Below are positions 39,254-48,184 of a DNA stretch of 64,000 nucleotides, one piece after another. The stretch spans positions 3,041,001-3,105,000 of the forward strand of contig JAYKKM010000122.1 in the NCBI GenBank assembly GCA_035772405.1, written 5' to 3'. This DNA is from Chrysogorgia sp. JL179-B06 (taxonomy: Eukaryota; Cnidaria; Anthozoa; Scleralcyonacea; Chrysogorgiidae). Made by a program: the position numbers and the translations under genes. The notes beneath the pieces were generated by a model, which ran no database searches, was not told the DNA's origin, and worked only from the letters and a program-made list of their open reading frames with translations. How positions within the stretch are numbered: the first letter of the stretch is position 1; every line of letters starts with the position of its first letter.

Positions 39254-39820
39254 TTATGTGGAAGGATGGTGGCGTCTGCACACTGCGCGATATTGCTCAG
39301 CACCACCAACAAGTGATGGCCCTGGATTGTATCTCCAATTGAATGGTGCATCAACAGTTGTTCCGCGAGTGTCACGACAAACAGCGCAATACGCTTTTAG
39401 AAATGTGATGTCGTCTGCTACTGGGAACAGTGTGTCGAGCTCGCCAAGTTTTTTTAAGCGCTCCGTTGATATGAGACCGCAAATAATGACGTGAATGTCG
39501 GCTTTAATGTATTCGCGAATAATTGGGAGTAACCCAGAGTACCAATGGCCTTCGTCAATGCCGATGACGTCGTAGCCAGTTACTTTGGAAGAACTTGGGA
39601 GGTTGGTGATTAACTTCGCAGGTAAACTGTCTGATCCGACGACAATGGTCTGACGATGTGTGGAGAACGCGTGGTCAGTTCGCCTAGTGTCACCTGTGTT
39701 GTTCATGTAAAGGACTTTGAGCCCTGACTTACTTAACGTGACTAACCTGCGGAGAGTCTCTGTCGTTTTTCCTGCGAACATGGGACCAATCACGATTTCT
39801 AGTCTACCAACTTTCTTCAT
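39254..39820 (-). CDS. tk: Thymidine kinase (TK1 type)
   Basis: About 188 residues from the preferred ATG at 39820 (MKKVGRLEIVIG). An upstream in-frame ATG at 39898 would overlap the next gene. It phosphorylates thymidine to dTMP with ATP. Visible: P-loop IGPMFAGKTTETLRRL (residues 9-24), YDVIGIDEGHWYSG (Walker B region, catalytic Glu), VIICGL, and the zinc-binding lasso Cys pairs CAVCRDTRG and later CRRHH. The class II (TK1) family is common in poxviruses and other large DNA viruses and unusual in Polintons. The frame is intact. It would enlarge the dTTP pool for replication. Confidence 0.92.
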   Translation of the reverse strand: MKKVGRLEIVIGPMFAGKTTETLRRLVTLSKSGLKVLYMNNTGDTRRTDHAFSTHRQTIVVGSDSLPAKLITNLPSSSKVTGYDVIGIDEGHWYSGLLPIIREYIKADIHVIICGLISTERLKKLGELDTLFPVADDITFLKAYCAVCRDTRGTTVDAPFNWRYNPGPSLVGGAEQYRAVCRRHHPST

Positions 39821-39842
39821 GGTTACTATACTCTGAGAAATT

Positions 39843-40223
39843 TTAGTGTAGCGACGTGTGGGTTTGTTCAAACACACCTTGACATCCTTCACACACATAA
39901 GCGTTGTAGTTCTCAGCGAGTCTCAGCCACGCATTGAGAACAGACCTTTTCGGCTTCCACACAAGGCTCGCGAGCAATACCTCAAGGTGTTGGGACACCA
40001 ACACACCGGAATTGACGCTACTAGGGTTGTTCAAGTGGTCAGAACCTGCGTACCCAAGGTGTTTGCATGCTAAATAGCTCCCCAGAGGGACCATCTTAAT
40101 TAACTTGTTGATTAGAATCTTAGAGACCTCAGCGTCAAGCTCTGTCCAAGCGTTGTGAAGCTCTATGGCAGTCTGAAAAATGTCGCGATGCTGTGGTGAC
40201 CCAGTTCTCAGAAGGTAAGTCAT
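39843..40223 (-). CDS. Polinton small protein, unknown (Cys pair at C-terminus)
   Basis: 126 residues, 22 bases upstream of the preferred thymidine kinase start and probably in the same transcript. Helix-rich and neutral: FQTAIELHNAWTELDAEV, ILINKLIKMVPLGSY, VLNAWLRLAENYNAY, ending with CEGCQGVFEQTH, which could be half of a zinc site. No family recognised. Confidence 0.6.
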   Translation of the reverse strand: MTYLLRTGSPQHRDIFQTAIELHNAWTELDAEVSKILINKLIKMVPLGSYLACKHLGYAGSDHLNNPSSVNSGVLVSQHLEVLLASLVWKPKRSVLNAWLRLAENYNAYVCEGCQGVFEQTHTSLH

Positions 40224-40345
40224 TATACAAGAGTCTCAGAAAAATTTGGGCGCGCTTCGTCTGGAACTGTGAGACACCTGTGAGGTCATCTGTGAGATAC
40301 CTGTGAGGTCATCTGTGAGTAAGATAACACGTGATAGTGTATTAG
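40224..40345. promoter_or_regulatory. Divergent promoter region with 21-bp direct repeats
   Basis: Separates the minus-strand thymidine kinase unit from the plus-strand membrane-protein block. Contains ACCTGTGAGGTCATCTGTGAG twice in tandem (about 40274-40318) and a CACGTG palindrome near 40329. Candidate regulatory repeats. Confidence 0.6.
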
Positions 40346-40681
40346 ATGGTTGAAGACTCACAGACGGCCGTTGAAGCGAAGATCACGGCTGATGTGAAAA
40401 GTGTTAAGGTGAAGGACCCAAAGCGTGTCGCTGCTGGTAGAAAGTTGGCTGAGATATCGAAAGCTGCGAAAGAAAAGAAAATGCGTGAAATGATAGTCAA
40501 CGAAGAAAAGGGTAGTGAGTGGAGCTATGGTTACATTGTTGGAACACTTGGTGTTATCATCGCTGCCGCTTCACTGTGGTACACAATCAGCGGTGAAAAA
40601 GAAACTGTGAGTGCTACACCAACACCCGCGTCAGAAAATCGTAGAACTTGTCGTCCAGCGTTAGACACATTTGATTCTTGA
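40346..40681 (+). CDS. Polinton small single-pass membrane protein
   Basis: 111 residues. The N-terminal 60 are Lys/Ala-rich and helical (KVKDPKRVAAGRKLAEISKA), followed by one hydrophobic helix YGYIVGTLGVIIAAASLWYT (about 71-90) and a short polar tail. First of three small membrane-protein genes in a row. The function is unknown. It overlaps the 5' flank of the next gene. Confidence 0.65.
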   Translation: MVEDSQTAVEAKITADVKSVKVKDPKRVAAGRKLAEISKAAKEKKMREMIVNEEKGSEWSYGYIVGTLGVIIAAASLWYTISGEKETVSATPTPASENRRTCRPALDTFDS

Positions 40682-40703
40682 ACAAAACACACGACAATGT
40701 ATT

Positions 40704-40940
40704 ATGACTGCGATCGATCGAAAAGAACTCATGAACGAATTGTACGATGCGCTACTTGTTACGACTGGCGCTGTGGTGGTGAGTATGATTTCGAAAAAGG
40801 CTTTGGGAGAACCATTGGGAACACCAGAGACGGTGAAAGGCACAGTGAAACTTGCTGCAGCTGTTGGTGCAGGAACGTTGCTAGTAAAATGGGTGCAATC
40901 GAAAAAGTGGATACCGACAGATCCATTCAAATCAACGTAA
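40704..40940 (+). CDS. Polinton small membrane protein, two hydrophobic segments
   Basis: 78 residues from MTAIDRKELMNELYDALL (an ATG-less upstream extension to 40671 is not favoured). Hydrophobic segments LLVTTGAVVVSMISK and VKLAAAVGAGTLLVKWV flank a short Gly/Pro turn. It ends four bases before the next ATG. Confidence 0.65.
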   Translation: MTAIDRKELMNELYDALLVTTGAVVVSMISKKALGEPLGTPETVKGTVKLAAAVGAGTLLVKWVQSKKWIPTDPFKST

Positions 40941-40944
40941 GTTA

Positions 40945-41364
40945 ATGGTGAGTGTTGTGGCTGGAGGGATTTTTAATGCAGTGGCTTTTGCAGGCGCCGG
41001 CTTTATGTTCTCGAAGTTTAACCACTCAGGCTACGAAGCTGAGATGAAAAGGCACAACCATGCGTTGGAACAGCTAGCCAGTGCGAAAGAAGTGTGGTAT
41101 GAGAATGAGGTCGCCAAGAAAGATAAGATCCAGCGTTTGCGACAACGGCTCTCTGACGCTAATGCTGACATCAATGACACAAACCACGCGTTGGAAGAAC
41201 TTAGAAGCGTAATGACCATACGGTACAGCGGACGAGTGTTCACTGACTCCCCGAGGATTGCGGATTACTACCAACCGAGTGCGGAAATGAAGGAATACCA
41301 ATTGTTGTTTGTTGGCGCGCTAGGTTTGGGTAGTGGAATACTGACATGGGCACTCACTCAGTAA
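40945..41364 (+). CDS. Polinton membrane protein with central coiled coil
   Basis: 139 residues: a hydrophobic start (MVSVVAGGIFNAVAFAGAGF), a long charged coiled coil (EMKRHNHALEQLASAKE; KIQRLRQRLSDANADIND), and a second hydrophobic helix at the end (YQLLFVGALGLGSGILTWAL). A hairpin-like membrane protein, probably in the virion or its assembly. No family recognised. Confidence 0.65.
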   Translation: MVSVVAGGIFNAVAFAGAGFMFSKFNHSGYEAEMKRHNHALEQLASAKEVWYENEVAKKDKIQRLRQRLSDANADINDTNHALEELRSVMTIRYSGRVFTDSPRIADYYQPSAEMKEYQLLFVGALGLGSGILTWALTQ

Positions 41365-41433
41365 AAAACGTTTTGGGAGTAGTGGGACAGTGGTATGGGC
41401 ACTCATTTAATAAAAAAAATGTTGGAGTAGTAT
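41347..41433. repeat. 50-bp tandem duplication between genes
   Basis: GGGCACTCACTCAGTAAAAAA...GGGAGTAGT at 41347-41383 recurs diverged as GGGCACTCATTTAATAAAAAA...TGGAGTAGT at 41397-41433. The first copy holds the stop codon of the preceding gene. The second ends just before the next ATG. Confidence 0.8.
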
Positions 41434-41435
41434 AA

Positions 41436-41714
41436 GTGATGGACAAACTTATGAGGCAGATGAGCTATGGCTACACAATCGACGAGATTGCGAATGAAAC
41501 ACAAACTAAGTGTGGAGGCACCTTCAGAATTCACTACTGCTCGGATTGTAACGTTGTGAAACATGTGACTGAATGTGGTGGGTACGCGTGTCCAAAGTGT
41601 GGCGACATCGAATGGGGTTACACTCAGAGTTATAGCGACATGAGACTCACGCGACCAAAAAGCGTTCACAAACGGTCTTGGTGGATGGGGAGGAGACTAC
41701 GGAATGTTGTGTGA
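41436..41714 (+). CDS. Polinton zinc-ribbon protein
   Basis: 92 residues with two Cys pairs, YCSDCNVVKHV and YACPKCGDIEWGY (about residues 35-66), spaced as a zinc ribbon of the type found in transcription or replication factors. The basic C-terminus is SVHKRSWWMGRRLRNVV. It may act as a late transcription factor or DNA-binding protein. That is inference. It overlaps the next start by 37 bases. Confidence 0.65.
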   Translation: MMDKLMRQMSYGYTIDEIANETQTKCGGTFRIHYCSDCNVVKHVTECGGYACPKCGDIEWGYTQSYSDMRLTRPKSVHKRSWWMGRRLRNVV

Positions 41715-42019
41715 ACACCTCGAAGTTGGTAAAAGAGGACTTCTTGAAAGTTGTCAACGTGTTGTACTCATGCAATTTGATAAAGGGTAGAAACGTCAGC
41801 AGATACGGATACTACATTATTAGGTTGTGTCATAGAAGACGACTTGAGACACTCAAAAGGGTGCTAGACCTCAAAGACGGGAAGGTGAAAGATAAGTTCG
41901 ACGACAATTTGTTTGGGGTGGTGTACCCAAAGCTAGGATGGTGTGAAAGTGGCGATCGTTATTACAATGAGTGGCTTAGGAAAAAAATAAATAAGCGTAG
42001 TGTATATAGAAGCCAATGA
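41678..42019 (+). CDS. Polinton protein, unknown
   Basis: 113 residues, overlapping the zinc-ribbon gene in another frame and ending at the ATGA that starts the polymerase N-terminal frame. Mixed alpha/beta: KEDFLKVVNVLYSCNLI, YGYYIIRLCHRRRLETLKR, FGVVYPKLGWCESGDRYY. No family recognised. The tight coupling on both sides supports a real gene. Confidence 0.55.
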   Translation: MVDGEETTECCVNTSKLVKEDFLKVVNVLYSCNLIKGRNVSRYGYYIIRLCHRRRLETLKRVLDLKDGKVKDKFDDNLFGVVYPKLGWCESGDRYYNEWLRKKINKRSVYRSQ

Positions 42020-42576
42020 GTCGGACTGTGAAAAACCCACTGACAAAAAGACGGGCGCATAAGACGAGTGCAGCCGTTGTCAATTCACTAACAGACGAAG
42101 CGACCAACGTTCACGGCTTCTTTAGAGATCAAGAGGGACAACCTGTAGTCGAAGACCTCGCACCGTCAACGCATCTGTTGGATCGAGCACTGAGAGGGTT
42201 CACGAGGTCCTATGAAGTCGAAGTAATTGACGACAGAGACATCAATCAGGTAAGTGGTAGTAGAAGTGCTGTCACTAACCTTTTGAGACGTGAGCTGGGT
42301 GAGACCAACGGAACGAAAGTGGTAGAGACAGTCAAGGTCACTTTTGAGAAAGTTTTAGAACTCGATAAGACCACGTACAAAACTGCCTACTTTAACAGCG
42401 AAACGTTCGTCGTCATTAACGAGCATGACATCGAGGGTGTTGCCAATCGCGGGTCGGAGCAGATTTTGACGCGGATAGCTGGGTGGCTATCTGAGGGGTC
42501 TGGATGGACTATCGACAAAATAGACGCACACTACGTCAATGTCGCTATTTACAGACCTTTGCATGCATGGGAGTAG
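42016..42576 (+). pseudogene. DNA polymerase B, N-terminal region (separated by a frame break)
   Basis: 186 codons beginning MSRTVKNPLTKRRAH. The stretch KVTFEKVLELD, GWLSEGSGWTIDKID and YVNVAIYRPL is the usual N-terminal extension found before the exonuclease of animal Polinton-type polymerases. The frame then stops, while the rest of the polymerase runs in the next frame from 42539. At the point where the two overlap, GCAT occurs twice in tandem (42561-42568). The break is therefore most simply a 4-bp duplication in this copy. Programmed shifting is less likely. Confidence 0.75.
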
Positions 42577-45500
42577 CTACATTGCGTTGCCAAAGGAGCT
42601 GTGCAACAGTATGAAGGGTCTGATAAACGTGAATAATGGGGATGACAACGAGTGCTTTAGATGGTGCCACCTTGCACACAAATTTCCTGTTGGAAAAAAC
42701 TCTGACAGAACGTCAAAGTACGCTAGGCATGTCGGTGAGCTGAATTATGACGGAATTGACTTCCCAGTCACACTCAAAGATTACAACAAGATCGAAAAGG
42801 CAAACGAAATTAGCATTAATGTTTTTGGGTACGAAAATTTGCAGCCATTCCCTGTGTACGTTTCTAAGGAGGTGTATCCTGACCATATGGACCTATTGTT
42901 GATAACTAATGACGTGGGCAACAAGCATTATGTGTACATTCGCGATTTTAACAAATTCATGTACCGTCAGACAGAGCATAAGGCGAGAAAGCATTTTTGT
43001 AGGTATTGTTTGCAGTGTTTCACCCGCGCGGACGTGCTTGAAAGTCATATTGAAGTATGTTTGGTCATCAATGGGAAGCAAGCTATTAAAATGCCGCAAA
43101 AAGGTGCGAAAGTGAAATACGAGAATTTTAGTAGACAATTAAACGCACCATTTGTGGTGTACGCAGACTTCGAGGCTATCACACAGAAGGTGCACACAGC
43201 GACACCATCAAGCGAGCGTAGCTACACAAATGCCTACCAGAGGCACGTTGACTGTGGTTATGGGTATAAATTAGTTTGTTGCTACGACGACGAGTACAGT
43301 AAGCCAGTGAAAGTGTATCGCGGTGAAAATGCAGTCAACAAGTTCATTGGGGAGATGTTAGAAATTGTTGAATATTGTAAAGAAACATCCGAGAGTCACT
43401 TTAACAAAGAAATGATACTGACTGATGCCGATAAGAAGAACTTTGACGAGGCTAAAAGTTGCCATATTTGTAGTGTTGAGTACACCGGCGCCGACGTTAG
43501 AGTGAGAGACCACTGTCACGTGTCAGGCAAGTACAGAGGGTCCGCGCATCGCGATTGTAATGTGAACTTTAAGTTGACTGACAAAATCCCTGTGATCTTT
43601 CATAACTTGCGCGGCTACGATAGCCATTTCATTATGCAGGAGATTGGTAAGTTTGGCCAAGACATAAATGTGATACCGAACAACATGGAGAAGTACATGG
43701 CGTTCATGCTTGGAAAAAACTTGGTATTTTTGGACAGCTTTCAGTTCATGAGTAGTGGTCTAGACAACTTGGTGAAGAACCTACCAAGGGACGCTTTCAA
43801 GTACACGTCAGAAGTGTTTCACGACGAGGGTTTGGCACTCATGACAAGAAAGGGGGTCTACCCCTATGATTATATGGACTCCTTTGAAAAATTCGATGAA
43901 CGCGAGCTACCCTCCAAAAAAGATTTCTACAGTATTTTGAATGATGAGCATATTACGGAAGAAATGCATGAGCGTGCTTGCGATGTGTGGGACTACTTTG
44001 ACGTCAAAAATATGGGTGGGTATCACGACCTGTATTTAAAAAGCGATGTGCTCTTGCTCGCCGACGTTTTTGAGAACTTTAGAGAGACATGCCATCGCGA
44101 GTATAAATTAGACCCGTGTCACTATTTCACATCGCCTGGATTGGCTTGGGATGCCATGTTAAAGATGACTGGAGTGGAACTCGAATTATTGTCCGACATT
44201 GACATGTTCCAGTTCGTAGAAATGGGTATGCGTGGTGGTGTGAGCTACATATGCAACAGACATGGTGTGGCGAATAATAAGTACATGGAAGGGTATGACA
44301 AAGAGCAAGAGTCGAAGTATTTGATGTACCTTGACGCCAACAACTTGTATGGATGGGCAATGAGTCGAAGTCTACCCACGGGTGGCTTCAAGTGGTTGAC
44401 TGAGAAAGAAATAGAAAAAGTTGATCTGCACGACTATCACAACAATAGTAAAAAGGGCTTACTGCTTGAAGTCGACTTGGAGTATCCAGACCATTTGCAC
44501 GACCTACACAACGATTACCCAGTGGCTCCTGAGAGGATGGAGATAACTGTCGACATGTTGTCGGAGTACTGCACGAAAATCAAAAATAAGTTTAACGTGA
44601 GTGTTGGTGGTGTGAAAAAGTTGGTGACTAATTTGATGGACAAAAAAAAGTATGTGTGTCACTATGGAAATCTGCAGTTGTACACGAACCTTGGGTTGAA
44701 AATCAAAAAGGTGCATAGGGTCCTACAGTTTGACCAGTCCAAGTGGCTAGGCAAGTACATCGACTTTAACACAGTCAAAAGAACTGCGGCTAAGAACGCT
44801 TTTGAGAAGGACTTCTTCAAGTTGATGAACAACAGTGTGTTCGGAAAAACGATGGAAAATTTGAGGAAACGTGTGGACGTAAGATTAGTGACCACTGCGA
44901 AGAAATTAGAAAAGTTTGTCTCGAAGCCGACGTTTGTGTCTTGCAAAATATTTAGCGAGAACTTAGTTGCTGTCCATAAGGTTAAAGAAACGCTGACACT
45001 AAATAGACCCGCATATGTAGGTATGTGTATATTAGACTTGAGTAAAACGTTGATGTACAATTTTCACTATAATTACATCATGAAAAAGTACTCTAGCGAC
45101 ACCTGTAGATTGCACTTCACCGACACTGACAGTCTGTTGTACTCAATCAAAACTGGCGACGTTTATTCCGACTTTATGATGGAGTGCGAAAAGTTTGATA
45201 ATAGCGACTATCCTGCAGACAGCCCATTCTTTTTTAGAGAGAATAAGAAAGTTATTGGGAAGATGAAGGACGAGTGCGCTGGAACGCCAATTATTGAGTT
45301 CGTTGGGTTGCGCAGTAAAATGTACAGCTATTTGAAAGAGGATGGAGGTGGTGGGAAAACCGCTAAGGGTATTAGAAAGAATATTATTAAAAAAGTAATC
45401 AGACACGAAGATTACAAAAGCGTGTTACTCGAGCAGAGACAGTTGCGACACACAATGAAGACCATTAGAAGTGTCAAACATCAGCTTGGTAGTTACGAAA

Positions 45501-45631
45501 TTAATAAAGTGTCGCTATCCTGTTTTGATGACAAACGATACCTTCTAGAAAATGGCATTGACTCCTACGCATATGGTCACAAAAACATTGTAGTGAGAAA
45601 CACCACTGAAAATAGTGAGCAAACGGACTAA
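42539..45631 (+). CDS. polB: Protein-primed DNA polymerase B (main part)
   Basis: 1030 codons. A C2H2-like finger CRYCLQCFTRADVLESH (about 154-170). Exonuclease I motif VYADFEAI (about 206). A recombination-endonuclease-VII-like treble clef CHICSVEYTG...DHCHVSGKYRG (about 308-335), a normal insertion in animal Polinton polymerases. Exonuclease II region FHNLRGYDSHFI. The polymerase palm includes YLDANNLYGWAMS (about 598-610), the KLMNNSVFGKTMEN block (about 760) and catalytic FTDTDSLLY (about 859-867). It replicates element DNA using a terminal protein primer. The last nine codons, with the stop, lie inside the right inverted repeat. The ATG at 42539 is only the first in this frame, since the natural N-terminus is in the broken frame upstream. 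Confidence 0.92.
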   Translation: MSLFTDLCMHGSSYIALPKELCNSMKGLINVNNGDDNECFRWCHLAHKFPVGKNSDRTSKYARHVGELNYDGIDFPVTLKDYNKIEKANEISINVFGYENLQPFPVYVSKEVYPDHMDLLLITNDVGNKHYVYIRDFNKFMYRQTEHKARKHFCRYCLQCFTRADVLESHIEVCLVINGKQAIKMPQKGAKVKYENFSRQLNAPFVVYADFEAITQKVHTATPSSERSYTNAYQRHVDCGYGYKLVCCYDDEYSKPVKVYRGENAVNKFIGEMLEIVEYCKETSESHFNKEMILTDADKKNFDEAKSCHICSVEYTGADVRVRDHCHVSGKYRGSAHRDCNVNFKLTDKIPVIFHNLRGYDSHFIMQEIGKFGQDINVIPNNMEKYMAFMLGKNLVFLDSFQFMSSGLDNLVKNLPRDAFKYTSEVFHDEGLALMTRKGVYPYDYMDSFEKFDERELPSKKDFYSILNDEHITEEMHERACDVWDYFDVKNMGGYHDLYLKSDVLLLADVFENFRETCHREYKLDPCHYFTSPGLAWDAMLKMTGVELELLSDIDMFQFVEMGMRGGVSYICNRHGVANNKYMEGYDKEQESKYLMYLDANNLYGWAMSRSLPTGGFKWLTEKEIEKVDLHDYHNNSKKGLLLEVDLEYPDHLHDLHNDYPVAPERMEITVDMLSEYCTKIKNKFNVSVGGVKKLVTNLMDKKKYVCHYGNLQLYTNLGLKIKKVHRVLQFDQSKWLGKYIDFNTVKRTAAKNAFEKDFFKLMNNSVFGKTMENLRKRVDVRLVTTAKKLEKFVSKPTFVSCKIFSENLVAVHKVKETLTLNRPAYVGMCILDLSKTLMYNFHYNYIMKKYSSDTCRLHFTDTDSLLYSIKTGDVYSDFMMECEKFDNSDYPADSPFFFRENKKVIGKMKDECAGTPIIEFVGLRSKMYSYLKEDGGGGKTAKGIRKNIIKKVIRHEDYKSVLLEQRQLRHTMKTIRSVKHQLGSYEINKVSLSCFDDKRYLLENGIDSYAYGHKNIVVRNTTENSEQTD

Positions 45632-46269
45632 TTCGCAAAACGACTGGCTATTTGTTAGTCAATGTTGTTAGCCAATCAAAAGAGCGCTATTTCGTTATCC
45701 ATTTGGATAAACATCGCCACTAGAGTCAAAATCTGGTGGCTTTTTTTTTCGCGCGTGAGTTGAGACAACAGCAGAACGCGTAGTTTGTTGAACAAATTTA
45801 TGAAAATGTTGAAATGACACTTTCTATTTTTTTAATATGTGAGAGTGAGCTCGTACCACATTTTATTTTTTTAACACGCGAAAATGTTGAAATGACACTT
45901 TCTATTTTTTCCTAAATGTAATTTGTGAGAATTTTGAAACGACACTTTCTATTTTTTTAAATGTGGCTGAAATGGCGTCAAATTTAGCGAGAGTCGCGAT
46001 TTAGTATAAATTTGGTATTGTTTCGCTAGTCTCGCGTGTGTTTGACATCAATTTAGTAGAAAACGTGGGAGGGGTATCTAGATTGACTAACGGTTGCTGT
46101 AGTAGTATAGCAAGTGGGGCTGCGAGCTTATTCGACGTTAATTGTGAATATAAATACCAAAACATCGCCAAATTTGTCGAGTCGCGGCTTGGCAAAATTT
46201 GGTGATGTTTTGGTATTTATATTTACGGTTGAGGTCGATTGAGCTCGCAGCCCCACTTGCTATACTACT
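45604..46269. repeat. Polinton right terminal inverted repeat (666 bp)
   Basis: Reverse complement of 28078-28743, with only about two substitutions noticed. It contains the end of the polymerase gene, AT-rich blocks (GACACTTTCTATTTTTTT repeated three times) and the terminal palindrome 46101-46269. Confidence 0.95.
46101..46269. repeat. Palindrome at the right tip of the Polinton
   Basis: Mirror copy of the 169-bp palindrome at the left tip. AGTAGTATAGCAAG occurs at 46101 and its complement ends the element at 46269. Confidence 0.85.
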
Positions 46270-46275
46270 TATTAT
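46270..46275. repeat. Polinton target-site duplication, right
   Basis: TATTAT, identical to 28072-28077. An AT microsatellite (TATATAATATAATA) follows, so the element landed in AT-rich DNA. Confidence 0.9.
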
Positions 46276-46657
46276 ATATATAATATAATATATTACATGA
46301 AAACACAAGTTTGAGTTACCTGATAAGAACGTTATTCGTCAGGCGAAGTGTTGCGTCTGGTGTTAACAAATAACACCAGACGCAACATTCACCTGACGAG
46401 TGTGGCAAGCTTCGCACTTGACATACGAAACACATTTGTCGTGAATCGCTCTGCTTCGCCATTGAGCACTCTACCCGTATGATTTTGTACTCGATACTAT
46501 AGTTATCAACACATTTATCTAATATAATATATTATATATATATAATACAAAATCCACTTTCCCCAATTTTCTCGCTCCCTTTACGTAAAGGCTTTACCTG
46601 TACTGTTGTAACACGACCGCCCCTTATAATAGCTAGAAGTAGTACTGGACGACTTAC
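46276..46657 (-). other. Intron remainder right of the Polinton, with hairpin
   Basis: Intronic sequence of the Ig/death-domain gene. It includes a hairpin at about 46335-46402 (GTCAGGCGAAGTGTTGCGTC mirrored) and AT-rich runs at both 46276-46296 and 46515-46550 that are inverted copies of each other. Confidence 0.6.
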
Positions 46658-46765
46658 CCAAATCCAACCCATCGCCGACGGCTGGCAACTGAGTATCTGA
46701 GTAATTGGCGATTGACTTAAGAAGTAAAGAAGGCTTCCCTTGCAGCGACTCTCTTTCTTTATGTT
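46658..46765 (-). CDS. Extracellular-region exon 3 (Ig/death-domain receptor gene)
   Basis: A 108-bp minus-strand exon with acceptor ATGAAACAG and donor GTAAGT, phase 1-1, encoding 36 residues (HKERESLQGKPSLLLK, then SIANYSDTQLPAVGDGLDLG, with an NYS glycosylation site). The phase fits the exon at 48185-48320 before it and the Ig exon after it. No domain recognised. A different frame on the same strand is open but does not fit the splice phases. Confidence 0.6.
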
Positions 46766-48184
46766 CTGTTTCATAGAAAATTAAACGAAAAAGAATAAAA
46801 ATACGATTAATTTTCTTCCCTTAAGGCTCAAGTGTGCGTCCTCTCCGACGTCTTTTCTTGAATATACATGACTCATGAATAGTTCCATGTTTTCCGGCTG
46901 TTTTACGTTCATCTTTTACGTTTTCCGAGATTTTTATTATTTTTGAATTAAGCTGCGAAAATATTTCTTAATTGGTTATTTTATAGATAATACTCGAAAA
47001 CATTACTTGAAGTTTTTATCCAAAAATTACGTTATATTGCTCGATATGTTTCAATGCAGAATTCATATAAGATAGATATAATTCATATACGCGTGCAATA
47101 CATAGTCCGTTTTCCTTGGATTTGTTCAAGAAGCCGCAACATTATAACTCTTAACTCAAGTAATATTCTTTAACAATGTTCCACAGCTCGTCAGTGTAGC
47201 CATGGAACAATCTGAATGAATAACCAGATACTTATACACATCGCATCAGTGATGTGGGCCATGCCAATACCGGCGATCACTAGATATCTAAAAAGGTTGG
47301 TGTACTGCCGAAATAGCGTATTTATGTTCTCTAATGTTTTGCTCGAAACTTTAGACAACTTACACGCTATTTCGGCAGTACACCAACCTTTTTAGATATT
47401 TGATTTATATATTTTACTTTTTTGTATATTTTTTATATATTTTTTATATATTTTTATATATTTTTACTTAGATTTATATATTTTTACTTCGGTGTTGTTG
47501 AGCGCTCTGTGAAGTAGCGTACGTCGGTGTCCTTTAGCAATAATGCAACGCTCGCTACCATTGTGGCAGTTTGAGCGCTCTGGCCTGATCTGGCCCCATG
47601 CGCACTTCACGCTATCTGGATGTTCTGATCGCCCGGTGCTGTCCCACAAGCGGTTGTCAATGACGATCGTAAGTGTATAATAGTCCAGCCAGACTGGTAC
47701 AGCGAAACACGTGTCTGTAGATGAACTAATATATATAGATATAATCCATATCGTACTCGTAAAAGAAGATGGTCGCGAATGGAAGATAATTCTGGACGTC
47801 ATTAATACCAGTCCCATGAATGCCGTCTAGATCCAGTCTTTTTATAGGGTTAGCTATCAGAGTAAGAATCAAGAAAGGTTACAGTACTGGACGTCAGTTT
47901 CAGTCTCTCGCACAGCATAGTGAGAAAACGAGTTCATGACAAACTTCAAATATACTAAAAATTTGAAGCTTTATATATTTTCAAAGTAAGTTTAAGACAA
48001 CAATTTACGTGAAAGGCGGCAAAGAGATTGTAGACAGCACTCTCTGACCAAAAAATATGGGAGCGATCTTCTCCCCGACTCCCCCACGTTTCGCACTTGG
48101 AACTATAAAACGCATCATATTTTACTTCCCTTTTTTGTTGGCAAAAGCTAAGATGCTAAGTAATTTATGATTACACAGTGTTAC
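46766..48184 (-). other. Intron of the Ig/death-domain gene
   Basis: No further exon was recognised. Contains the foldback at 47282-47400 and AT-rich runs of TTTTTATATAT near 47410-47465. Confidence 0.5.
47282..47400. repeat. Foldback MITE
   Basis: Arms of about 36 bases (AGATATCTAAAAAGGTTGG, TGTACTGCCGAAATAGCG) mirrored at 47363-47400. Relatives of the arm occur in the tandem repeats at 20089-20328 and near 57366-57395. Confidence 0.85.

Larger units (their letters stand above)
28078..46269. mobile_element. Polinton/Maverick (adintovirus-like) element, 18,192 bp
   Basis: A self-synthesizing DNA transposon or endogenous virus-like element bounded by 666-bp terminal inverted repeats and a perfect 6-bp target duplication. 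It carries a DDE integrase with chromodomain, protein-primed DNA polymerase B, an FtsK/HerA-type packaging ATPase, a capsid protein of the type found in cnidarian Polintons, a penton-like protein, a fiber-like protein, thymidine kinase, a Bro-N/nuclease fusion and small membrane proteins. An adenovirus-type cysteine protease was not recognised. The terminal repeats differ at only about two positions noticed by eye, so insertion is recent. It lies in an intron of the Ig/death-domain gene. Confidence 0.95.

Noticed and set aside
38953..39375. 140-codon frame on the minus strand between Bro-N and thymidine kinase genes
   Set aside because: It overlaps the ends of both well-supported genes and has no family or composition support.
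46532..46774. 80-residue membrane protein (another frame of exon 3)
   Set aside because: The splice sites at 46658 and 46765 and the phases of the neighbouring exons fit a different frame.
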